Shown here: positions 1 through 5,942 of the stretch, piece by piece
Numbering within the stretch: the stretch's first letter is position 1
Layout of the letters: each line of letters starts with the position of its first letter
Assembly (NCBI GenBank): GCA_046705545.1
Contig: JBJKQF010000265.1
Coordinates: forward strand, 1-9,588
Origin: JAMCXS01 sp046705545
GTDB taxonomy: Bacteria; Acidobacteriota; Terriglobia; UBA7540
Length of the DNA: 9,588 nucleotides
Direction of reading: 5' to 3'
Made by a program: the position numbers and the translations under genes
Notes under the pieces: model-generated
Seen by the model: only the letters and a program-made list of their open reading frames with translations
Databases searched by the model: none
Told to the model about the DNA's origin: nothing

Positions 1-1563
1 AACGGCGGGCAGCCGTTTGTCCACCGGGCCGGGACCATTGTAATGGCTACGGGGTGGAAGCCCTACGATGCCACCAAGCTTGCTCATCTCGGTTACGGAT
101 CTTCTCCCGATGTCGTTACCAGCGATCAATTCGAAAAGATGATCGCTGAGGGTTCGCCCAGGCGTCCGTCAAACGGCAAGCCGGCCGAGAGCGTCCTTTT
201 CATCCAATGTGCCGGCTCGCGCGACAAGGATCATTTGCCTTACTGTTCCTCTGTCTGCTGCATGGCCACCCTGAAGCAGGCAGATGTGATCCACCAGGCC
301 AGCCCACAGACTAAGGTTTATATCGTCTACCGGGACATCGTTACGCCGGGACAGTACGAGCGATATTTTGCCAAGGTCCAAAACCATCCTTCGACGTTTC
401 TAATGAAGGGCGAGGTGGCTGCGGTTCACGCCGATAACGGGGGACCAATTGACGTCGACGTAAAGGGCACGCTGCTGGGCGAGGACATAACGATTCCGGC
501 GGACCTCGTGGTGCTGGCCACGGGGCTTGTGCCCAATGCGGCTGATAATGACGCCGTTCGGGATCTACGGGACGCCCAGGCTAAAGTTGAGCGCAACGAG
601 TCCGAAACACAGCGGGCGGAGGCCGAAAAGACCATCGAACGGTTGCGTCGCCACGAAGGGACAGAAATTCTGAATCTGACGTACCGCCAAGGCCCGGACT
701 TACCAGTTCTCCGGGATGGTTTCCCCAATTCCAATTTTGTCTGCTTTCCCTATGAAACCTTGCGGACCGGCATTTACGCAGCCGGGGCCGTGCGGGCACC
801 GATGGATTCAGCCCGCGCCGAAGAAGATGCCTTGGGCGCCGCGATGAAAGCCATTCAGAGCATCGAAATGGCGACCGCCGGCCAAGCGGTCCACCCGCGG
901 GCGGGCGACCTTTCCTACCCCAGTTTTCTTTTGCAGCGCTGTACGCAGTGCAAGAGGTGCACTGTCGAGTGCCCCTTCGGATCGCTCGACGAGGACGTAA
1001 AAGGCACGCCGAAGTTTAATCCCTACCGGTGCCGCCGCTGCGGAATCTGCATGGGCGCCTGCCCGGAGCGGATTATCTCCTTCAAGAATTACTCGGTGGA
1101 TATGATCGCGAGCATGATCAAGGCCATCGAGGTGCCCGAGGAAGAAGAAGAGAAATTACGCGTGCTTCTCTTCATGTGCGAGAACGACGCTTATCCGGCG
1201 CTGGACCTTGCCGGGATGAACCATGTGCATTACGACGCCAGCGTGCGCGTGATTCCCCTGCGCTGCCTGGGCTCCATGAATATTGTCTGGATTGCCGACG
1301 CCCTTTCGCGAGGCATTGACGGCGTGATTCTAATGGGCTGTAAGTATGGCGAGGATTACCAGTGCCACTTCGCCAAGGGCAGTGAAATCGCCAGCCGCCG
1401 GCTCGAAAACGTGAAAGAGACCTTGCAGCGGCTTCAGCTTGAATCCGAGCGGGTTGAAGTGTCGCAAGTCTCAATCGACCAATACGACAAGGTGCCGGCG
1501 ATGATCAACACGTTTATGGAACGAATGAAGGAGCTCGGACCGAATCCGTACAAAGGGTTCTGA
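1..1563 (+). CDS. qmoB: QmoB, quinone-interacting membrane-bound oxidoreductase subunit B (5'-truncated)
   Basis: The frame is open from the first base, so the gene starts upstream; the ATG at 43 is internal. The visible part is 520 residues, and about 230 should be missing given the family's usual length near 750. Counting from the first codon in the window, it shows the end of an HdrA-like FAD domain (VMATGWKPYD), the HdrA-type cysteine set C70, C82, C86, C87, and two ferredoxin motifs CX2CX2CX3C (C314-C324 and C344-C354). A C-terminal MvhD-like domain follows with C393, C422, C447 and C455, a probable [2Fe-2S] site. The MvhD fusion and the GPNPYKGF end separate QmoB from the shorter QmoA and from plain HdrA. 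By family knowledge it is a cytoplasmic flavoprotein carrying electrons between QmoC/menaquinone and APS reductase. The stop lies one base before the qmoC ATG. QmoA is expected just upstream. Confidence 0.93.
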   Translation, partial: NGGQPFVHRAGTIVMATGWKPYDATKLAHLGYGSSPDVVTSDQFEKMIAEGSPRRPSNGKPAESVLFIQCAGSRDKDHLPYCSSVCCMATLKQADVIHQASPQTKVYIVYRDIVTPGQYERYFAKVQNHPSTFLMKGEVAAVHADNGGPIDVDVKGTLLGEDITIPADLVVLATGLVPNAADNDAVRDLRDAQAKVERNESETQRAEAEKTIERLRRHEGTEILNLTYRQGPDLPVLRDGFPNSNFVCFPYETLRTGIYAAGAVRAPMDSARAEEDALGAAMKAIQSIEMATAGQAVHPRAGDLSYPSFLLQRCTQCKRCTVECPFGSLDEDVKGTPKFNPYRCRRCGICMGACPERIISFKNYSVDMIASMIKAIEVPEEEEEKLRVLLFMCENDAYPALDLAGMNHVHYDASVRVIPLRCLGSMNIVWIADALSRGIDGVILMGCKYGEDYQCHFAKGSEIASRRLENVKETLQRLQLESERVEVSQVSIDQYDKVPAMINTFMERMKELGPNPYKGF

Positions 1564-1564
1564 C

Positions 1565-2749
1565 ATGGCGGAAAGACTTCTTGCCCAACCTGACACGAAG
1601 TTTATCGAGGGTGTGATAGCTTCCGGCGCGCACGATTTGAAGAAGTGCTTTCAATGCGCTACGTGTTCCGCCGTGTGCACGCTCTCAAACGACGGCTTTG
1701 CTTTTCCGCGCAAGCAGATGATTGAGGCCCAGTGGGGACTGAAAGACAAGCTGCTTGAGGATCCCGGGCCATGGCTCTGCTTCTACTGTGGCGAGTGCTC
1801 AAAGAACTGCCCAAGGAAAGCCAACCCGGGCGAAACCATGATGGCGCTGCGCCGGTACCTGACCGCCGAGTACGACTGGACGGGCTTGTCCCGCCTGATG
1901 TACCGCTCCGCGTTTTGGGAGATCGCAATCCTGGCCTTGGTTTCTGCCGTCATCGTCGCCTTGTTCACACTTCCTCAGAACTTTGGTTTCGGACTGCTGA
2001 GCCGCTCAGGCTCGGCGCCTTTAGCTTCAGTGATGCTCGGAAAGTTTGCACCGGTTGGCATGGTGGACATGGGCGACAGGGTTCTGCTGGTGATTCTCAG
2101 CTTCTTCCTGCTCACAAACGCCGCGCGCATGTTCTACCGTCTGACGAGGGGCCAGAAGATTCCGCTGCGTTTGTACCTGACGCAGCTGCCACACCTGCTC
2201 CTCCAGGCGGCCACGCAACAACGTTGGCATGAGTGTAAAGAAAGCGAAGCCACCAAGAACTGGATTCGGCACCTGTTATTGGTCACCGGCTACGTGACCA
2301 TATTCACCCTGGTGGTCGTGTTCCTGCCGTGGTTTCAAGTGGACGACACCAGCCTCCGTTGGACCAGTTTTCTGGGTTATTACGCAACCGCCGTACTGGT
2401 GGGTGCAACGGCCTGGATGCTGATCGACAGGTTTCGTCAGCGCGGCGAAATGTACCAGTTCAGCCACCTGTCAGACTGGCTATTCCCGATTCTGCTCTTC
2501 CTGACGGCGGTGACGGGCATCGGAATGCACGTGCTGCGGGTGAATGATCTCCCCATGGCCACATACGTGATGTACATGGTGCACCTGGCAATTGCCGTGC
2601 CGATGCTGGCCGTTGAGGTCCCGTTTGGCAAATGGGCGCACCTGTTGTACCGGCCGCTGGCAATTTACGTGGCTGCGGTCCGAAGAGAGGCAGAGAAATC
2701 TTCAAGCCGGAAGACGGCTGTGATTGGACAGGCGGTCGCACGGATTTAG
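1565..2749 (+). CDS. qmoC: QmoC, Fe-S/cytochrome b membrane subunit of the Qmo complex
   Basis: This 394-residue protein joins an HdrC-like ferredoxin domain to an HdrE/NarI-like membrane domain, the QmoC architecture. The N-terminal part carries two [4Fe-4S] motifs, C28-X2-C31-X2-C34-X3-C38 and C72-X2-C75-X2-C78-X3-C82. I see six hydrophobic segments at about 119-137, 171-191, 235-257, 268-288, 303-325 and 333-352. H210, H236, H301, H322, H340 and H359 include the candidate heme b ligands. By family knowledge it anchors QmoAB to the membrane and exchanges electrons with menaquinone. The ATG is one base after the qmoB stop, and the upstream purine run is weak (aaaggg), so translation is probably coupled to qmoB. 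It is followed by 81 non-coding bases and then dsrA, an unusual neighbour since qmo is better known beside aprBA. Confidence 0.93.
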   Translation: MAERLLAQPDTKFIEGVIASGAHDLKKCFQCATCSAVCTLSNDGFAFPRKQMIEAQWGLKDKLLEDPGPWLCFYCGECSKNCPRKANPGETMMALRRYLTAEYDWTGLSRLMYRSAFWEIAILALVSAVIVALFTLPQNFGFGLLSRSGSAPLASVMLGKFAPVGMVDMGDRVLLVILSFFLLTNAARMFYRLTRGQKIPLRLYLTQLPHLLLQAATQQRWHECKESEATKNWIRHLLLVTGYVTIFTLVVVFLPWFQVDDTSLRWTSFLGYYATAVLVGATAWMLIDRFRQRGEMYQFSHLSDWLFPILLFLTAVTGIGMHVLRVNDLPMATYVMYMVHLAIAVPMLAVEVPFGKWAHLLYRPLAIYVAAVRREAEKSSSRKTAVIGQAVARI

Positions 2750-2794
2750 AGGCGTGGCAGCCGCACGCGCCGGCCGAAAAGGCAATGATAGCTG

Positions 2795-2814
2795 GAACCA
2801 CGGCAACGTGGTTC
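2795..2814 (+). other. Perfect 8-bp hairpin with GCAA tetraloop before dsrA
   Basis: The arm GAACCACG (2795-2802) and its exact reverse complement CGTGGTTC (2807-2814) enclose GCAA (2803-2806), a loop of the stable GNRA class. A G-T wobble at 2794/2815 could add a ninth pair. The stem ends four bases before the AAGGAGA of dsrA. No T-run follows, so it is not an intrinsic terminator. A role in mRNA stability, processing between qmo and dsr messages, or control of dsrA translation is inference only. Confidence 0.6.
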
Positions 2815-2818
2815 TCAG

Positions 2819-2825
2819 AAGGAGA
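2819..2825 (+). promoter_or_regulatory. dsrA ribosome binding site AAGGAGA
   Basis: A strong Shine-Dalgarno heptamer five bases before the dsrA ATG at 2831. The same seven bases occur before dsrB and dsrC. Confidence 0.85.
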
Positions 2826-2830
2826 CAAGC

Positions 2831-4078
2831 ATGGCAGACGAGAAACACGCAACCCCATTGCTCGATGAACTGGAAAAGGGCCCCTGGCCGAGTTTTGTGA
2901 AGGAGATCAAGGCCGCAGCGAAGGCAAAACCCACAGCGGAAGACCTTCTAGGGCAGCTTGAACTCTCGTACGAAGAGAAGATCAGCCACTGGAAACATGG
3001 CGGGATCGTCGGCGTGATGGGTTACGGCGGCGGAGTGATCGGCCGCTACAGTGACGTGCCCGAAAAGTTTCCCAACGTGTCACACTTCCACACACTACGC
3101 GTCAATCATCCCTCCGGCTGGTTCTACACCAGCGATGTATTGAGGAAGCTGTGCGACATCTGGGAGGCCCACGGTTCCGACCTGACGAATTTTCACGGCT
3201 CCACGGGCGACATTATCCTGCTGGGCACCAAAACCGATGAACTGGAGTCCACATTCAATGACCTGACGAAACTCGGGTTTGACCTGGGTGGGTCGGGTTC
3301 GGTGATGCGGACGCCTTCCGCCTGCGTGGGACAGGCAAGGTGCGAATGGGCCTGCTACGACACCATGGCCCTTTGTAACGACCTCACGCACACCTACCAG
3401 GACGAACTCCACCGCCCGGCCTTTCCTTATAAGTTCAAGTTCAAGTGCAGCGGCTGTCCCAATGATTGCGTCGCGTCGATCGCGCGGTCGGACCTCTCAA
3501 TCATCGGCACCTGGAAAGACGATATCCAGCAGGATGACGCCGCCGTCTCCGAATATGCTGCGGCGGGGATGGACATTCAAAAAGACGTCTGCGACCACTG
3601 CCCGACGAAATGCATGGACTGGGACGGCAAGAAGCTGAGCATCAACAACCGCGAATGTGTGCGCTGCATGCACTGCATCAATGTGATGCCCAAAGCGCTG
3701 CGTCCCGGCAAGGAAAAGGGCGCGACCCTGCTGATTGGCGCCAAGGCGCCGATTTTGCAGGGCGCACTGCTTTCCTCTGTGCTGATTCCTTTTGTTCCCG
3801 CCGATGAATTACTGGAAACCGTCAAAGAACTGGTCTCGCGCATCTGGGATTTCTGGAGCGAGTACGGAAACAACCGCGAACGCGTCGGCGAGTTGATCCA
3901 ACGCATCGGGATGCCTGCATTCCTTGATGCTATCGGACTCGACCCCGTACCGGAAATGATCTCGGCGCCTCGCGACAATCCCTACATTTTCTTCCAGAAA
4001 GAGGATGTTGCGCAGGGTCCGGAGGAAACTATCGGCGAGGAAGCGGCGAATGAAGAAACTGTTAAGGAGACGAAATAA
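2831..4078 (+). CDS. dsrA: DsrA, dissimilatory sulfite reductase alpha subunit
   Basis: 415 residues, close to the usual length. With DsrB it forms the cytoplasmic siroheme enzyme that reduces sulfite to sulfide level on DsrC, or runs in reverse in sulfur oxidisers. The siroheme/[4Fe-4S] pattern is intact: C165-X5-C171 (in SACVGQARC) and C209-X3-C213 (in SGCPNDC). A ferredoxin insert follows with C254, C257 and C261, then C276-X2-C279-X2-C282. Family signatures HFHTLRVNHPSGW and NPYIFF are present. The ATG at 2831 has a strong ribosome binding site. The TAA overlaps the dsrB start as TAATG (4076-4080), typical of coupled translation of two subunits made one to one. The last 21 residues form a Glu-rich tail (7 Glu) of the kind I do not recall in model DsrA. 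The overall look is that of the reductive bacterial type, but only a tree could confirm it. Confidence 0.97.
   Translation: MADEKHATPLLDELEKGPWPSFVKEIKAAAKAKPTAEDLLGQLELSYEEKISHWKHGGIVGVMGYGGGVIGRYSDVPEKFPNVSHFHTLRVNHPSGWFYTSDVLRKLCDIWEAHGSDLTNFHGSTGDIILLGTKTDELESTFNDLTKLGFDLGGSGSVMRTPSACVGQARCEWACYDTMALCNDLTHTYQDELHRPAFPYKFKFKCSGCPNDCVASIARSDLSIIGTWKDDIQQDDAAVSEYAAAGMDIQKDVCDHCPTKCMDWDGKKLSINNRECVRCMHCINVMPKALRPGKEKGATLLIGAKAPILQGALLSSVLIPFVPADELLETVKELVSRIWDFWSEYGNNRERVGELIQRIGMPAFLDAIGLDPVPEMISAPRDNPYIFFQKEDVAQGPEETIGEEAANEETVKETK
4064..4070 (+). promoter_or_regulatory. dsrB ribosome binding site AAGGAGA
   Basis: The heptamer lies inside the last codons of dsrA, seven bases before the dsrB ATG at 4078. 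It allows independent loading of ribosomes on dsrB in addition to coupling through the TAATG overlap. Confidence 0.85.
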
Positions 4079-5157
4079 TGGGAACTCAAACTGAGCGTTT
4101 GACGGATATTGGACCTCCGAACTACGAGCGATTCCTGCACCCGGTCATCAAGAAGAATTACGGCAAATGGAAGTATCACGAAAACCCAGCGCCGGGCGTC
4201 CTTTGCCACGTCTCCGAAACCGGAGACCGGATCTACACCGTTAGGGCCGGCTCGCCGCGCCTGCTGAGCATTCAGACACTGCGGGTGTTTGCGGATCTGG
4301 CCGACAAGTACTCCGGCGGCTACCTGCGATTCACAAGCCGCAACAACGTGGAGTTCCTGCTGGACGATCCCGGCAATATCGAACCCTTGAAGAAAGACCT
4401 TGCGGAGGCAGGGTTCCCCGTGGGAGGAACCGGAAACGCCATCAGCAATATCGTCCATACGCAGGGCTGGGTTCACTGCCACTCTTCGGCCACAGACGCT
4501 TCGGGCATTGTGAAGGCCGTGATGGACGCCGTGTATGAGCACTTCACGGACCAGAAGCTTCCCGCCAAGCTGCGCATCGCCCTGGCCTGCTGCCTGAACA
4601 TGTGCGGAGCCGTCCACTGCTCGGACATCGCCATCCTGGGCATTCACCGGCGCGCGCCGAAGGTGAAGCATGACACGCTGAACAAGGTTTGCGAAATTCC
4701 GACGGTGATCTCCTCTTGTCCGACGGGCGCGATCCGCTCGGCCACCGTGAACGGCAAACCTTCCGTCGAGGTTATTGAGGAACAATGCATGTTCTGCGGC
4801 AATTGCTACACCGTCTGCCCTTCCATGCCTCTGAACGACCCGGAAAACGATGGCCTCTCCATTTGGGTGGGCGGCAAAGTCAGCAATGCGCGTACCACAC
4901 CCAGCTTTTCCAAGCTGGCCATCCCCTTTATTCCGAACAACCCGCCACGCTGGCCGGAGGTAGTCGATGCGGTTGTGAACATCGTGGACGTTTACGCCCG
5001 CAACGCCCGGAAGTACGAACGCGTGGGTGAATGGATTAACCGGATCGGCTGGCCGAAATTCTTTGAACTAACCGGTATCGAGTTTACTCGCTACCACATT
5101 GACGACTTCAAGAATGCGGGGTTGACTTTCGCCCGGTCCGCTCACTTGAGGTTTTAG
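4078..5157 (+). CDS. dsrB: DsrB, dissimilatory sulfite reductase beta subunit
   Basis: 359 residues, full length for the family. It carries the catalytic siroheme site: C134 (in WVHCHSSATDASG) and C171, C172, C176 in the CCLNMCGAVHC signature, whose spacing of 37 residues between the first and second cysteines agrees with characterised DsrB. The ferredoxin insert has C214 (SSCPTGAI), C237, C240, C243 and C247. The segment GGYLRFTSRNNVEFL is the conserved substrate-side region. It begins on the last base of dsrA and is followed nine bases later by dsrD. Nothing suggests decay: all cluster ligands are present in both subunits, so an active alpha2beta2 enzyme is expected. The direction in which it works cannot be read from these residues. 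Confidence 0.97.
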   Translation: MGTQTERLTDIGPPNYERFLHPVIKKNYGKWKYHENPAPGVLCHVSETGDRIYTVRAGSPRLLSIQTLRVFADLADKYSGGYLRFTSRNNVEFLLDDPGNIEPLKKDLAEAGFPVGGTGNAISNIVHTQGWVHCHSSATDASGIVKAVMDAVYEHFTDQKLPAKLRIALACCLNMCGAVHCSDIAILGIHRRAPKVKHDTLNKVCEIPTVISSCPTGAIRSATVNGKPSVEVIEEQCMFCGNCYTVCPSMPLNDPENDGLSIWVGGKVSNARTTPSFSKLAIPFIPNNPPRWPEVVDAVVNIVDVYARNARKYERVGEWINRIGWPKFFELTGIEFTRYHIDDFKNAGLTFARSAHLRF

Positions 5158-5160
5158 GAG
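5156..5160 (+). promoter_or_regulatory. dsrD ribosome binding site that decides its start
   Basis: AGGAG overlaps the dsrB stop codon. It touches the ATG at 5161 with no spacer but stands six bases before the in-frame ATG at 5167, so the latter is the likelier start. Confidence 0.7.
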
Positions 5161-5166
5161 ATGACT

Positions 5167-5415
5167 ATGGCCGTCCAAACCGAAACACTTGCCGAAGAAA
5201 TGTACAAAATGATCGCCGAGTGTCAGGGCAAAAAGAACCTGAAAGCCACCGACCTGACCAAGGCCATGATTGCCAAACACGGCGCCGCCGAATGCAGCAA
5301 AGACGACTGCAAGCACGCGATTCGGCAGCTGATTGACTCCGGGCGCTGCGTTTACAGCTACTTCGGCGGAAGCTTTATCACTCTTCCGCACAAGGAAGGC
5401 GCAGCTCCTGACTAG
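5167..5415 (+). CDS. dsrD: DsrD, winged-helix activator of DsrAB
   Basis: 82 residues, matching the small DsrD family (about 78 in Desulfovibrio). The central helices (about 8-20, 27-38, 46-58) lead to the wing segment RCVYSYFGGSFITLP (60-74), which fits the winged-helix fold. Early models made DsrD a DNA-binding protein; later biochemistry showed it binds DsrAB and speeds sulfite reduction. I chose the ATG at 5167 by ribosome binding site spacing; the ATG at 5161 would add two residues. It follows dsrB directly, the standard place. It has four cysteines (C19, C43, C48, C61), more than I recall in the Desulfovibrio protein. DsrD is normally taken as a marker of reductive metabolism, which makes the dsrL gene downstream notable. 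Confidence 0.9.
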   Translation: MAVQTETLAEEMYKMIAECQGKKNLKATDLTKAMIAKHGAAECSKDDCKHAIRQLIDSGRCVYSYFGGSFITLPHKEGAAPD

Positions 5416-5475
5416 AGGGTGCCCGTCTCGATAGGGCCCGGGCCAGGAAAACGAACCAATAGAGAAGGAGCGATC
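5416..5475 (+). other. dsrD to ferritin-like gene intergenic region
   Basis: Sixty bases with a 10-base palindrome GGCCCGGGCC (5435-5444) and the next gene's ribosome binding site. The palindrome has no loop and no T-run, so it is not a terminator. I see no promoter. A longer reading of the next gene from 5419 would swallow this gap but has no ribosome binding site. Confidence 0.5.
5465..5470 (+). promoter_or_regulatory. Ribosome binding site AAGGAG fixing the start of the ferritin-like gene
   Basis: AAGGAG stands five bases before the ATG at 5476. This rules in favour of 5476 over the in-frame ATG at 5419, which has no such site. Confidence 0.8.
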
Positions 5476-5928
5476 ATGAGCAAACCTCTTCAGGCTAAAG
5501 AGAAGTCTTCAGAGAACCTTGCGGAACTCGCCTCAACCCTACGGCGGTGGCAGCAAATCGAAGATGGCAGCGTGGCCGCCTGCACGCAAATTATCGAGGA
5601 GACCCAGAATCCGCTGATTCGACTGCTGATGGAAATTATCCGGCAGGACTCCGTAATGCACAAGAAGGTCCAGCAGGTGATGATCGATAGCATGGAAAAG
5701 CAGGCGATCAGCCTAACGCCTGAGGAGCTGGGACAAATTTGGGAAAGTGTCGAGCGCCATGCGGAAGTAGAGAAGGAAACCCTGGTCTTGGCGGAAAAAG
5801 CCCAGCAAAACTGCCGACTCTTCGTCTTGAGACACTTGCTGACCTACCTGATTGAGGATGAGAAGAAGCATGATGTCCTGCTGGCTCAATTAGCGAGCTT
5901 TAAGCGTGGAATTTATCCATATGCATGA
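5476..5928 (+). CDS. Ferritin-like four-helix-bundle protein of unknown role in the dsr operon
   Basis: I cannot name this 150-residue protein. It is almost wholly helical and fits a four-helix ferritin-like bundle, with helices at about 14-42, 45-72, 83-111 and 114-141. Possible metal ligands by position are E29 or E41/E42 on helix 1, D58 and H62 on helix 2 (DSVMH), E97/E99/E101 on helix 3, and E129-X2-H132 on helix 4 (EDEKKH). The ExxH motif is complete on helix 4, while on helix 2 the usual Glu position is Ser59, so a normal di-iron site is not assured. It has no signal peptide, no membrane segment and no rubredoxin-type CxxC domain. It ends in GIYPYA. It sits where dsrN (siroheme amidation) follows dsrD in Desulfovibrio. 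Storage or delivery of iron for Fe-S/siroheme enzymes, or oxygen/peroxide defence, are guesses from fold and context. Confidence 0.75.
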   Translation: MSKPLQAKEKSSENLAELASTLRRWQQIEDGSVAACTQIIEETQNPLIRLLMEIIRQDSVMHKKVQQVMIDSMEKQAISLTPEELGQIWESVERHAEVEKETLVLAEKAQQNCRLFVLRHLLTYLIEDEKKHDVLLAQLASFKRGIYPYA

Positions 5929-5931
5929 GGC

Positions 5932-5935
5932 GGAG
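5932..5935 (+). promoter_or_regulatory. Weak dsrL ribosome binding site GGAG
   Basis: GGAG lies seven bases before the ATG at 5943 and supports that start. The other in-frame ATG at 5925 overlaps the previous stop (ATGA) but has only weak purine-rich sequence upstream. Confidence 0.55.
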
Positions 5936-5942
5936 CCACCCT

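Larger units (their letters stand above)
2750..2830 (+). other. qmoC-dsrA intergenic region
   Basis: This is the longest gap in the window (81 bases). It holds a perfect inverted repeat with a GCAA loop and the dsrA ribosome binding site, and nothing else I recognise. I found no convincing -35/-10 pair, no sigma-54 type GG/GC element, and no T-run after the hairpin. Its sequence gives no reason to split qmo and dsr into separate transcripts, but a promoter of a lineage-specific type could be missed by eye. Confidence 0.6.

Noticed and set aside
538..654. Charged, coiled-coil-like stretch in QmoB as a foreign insertion
   Set aside because: As I recall, QmoB proteins carry a similar charged helix before the conserved ILNL-YRQGP segment, so it is a family trait.
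2750..2830. A dsr-specific promoter before dsrA
   Set aside because: I could not find a credible -35/-10 pair or a sigma-54 element, so I do not call one.
2632..2868. Small plus-strand open frame bridging qmoC and dsrA
   Set aside because: It is out of frame with both genes, has no family features, and ends inside dsrA; it is an overlap shadow.
3982..4785. A 267-codon open frame on the minus strand opposite the dsrA end and dsrB
   Set aside because: The opposite strand carries conserved DsrB cysteine motifs; the antisense translation has no family features.
5435..5444. GGCCCGGGCC palindrome after dsrD as a terminator or operator
   Set aside because: It has no loop, no T-run and no second copy elsewhere; a 10-base GC palindrome in this composition is easily chance.
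5419..5475. Upstream extension of the ferritin-like gene to the ATG at 5419
   Set aside because: There is no ribosome binding site before 5419, the added residues look non-conserved (Gly/Pro/Arg), and AAGGAG fits the ATG at 5476.
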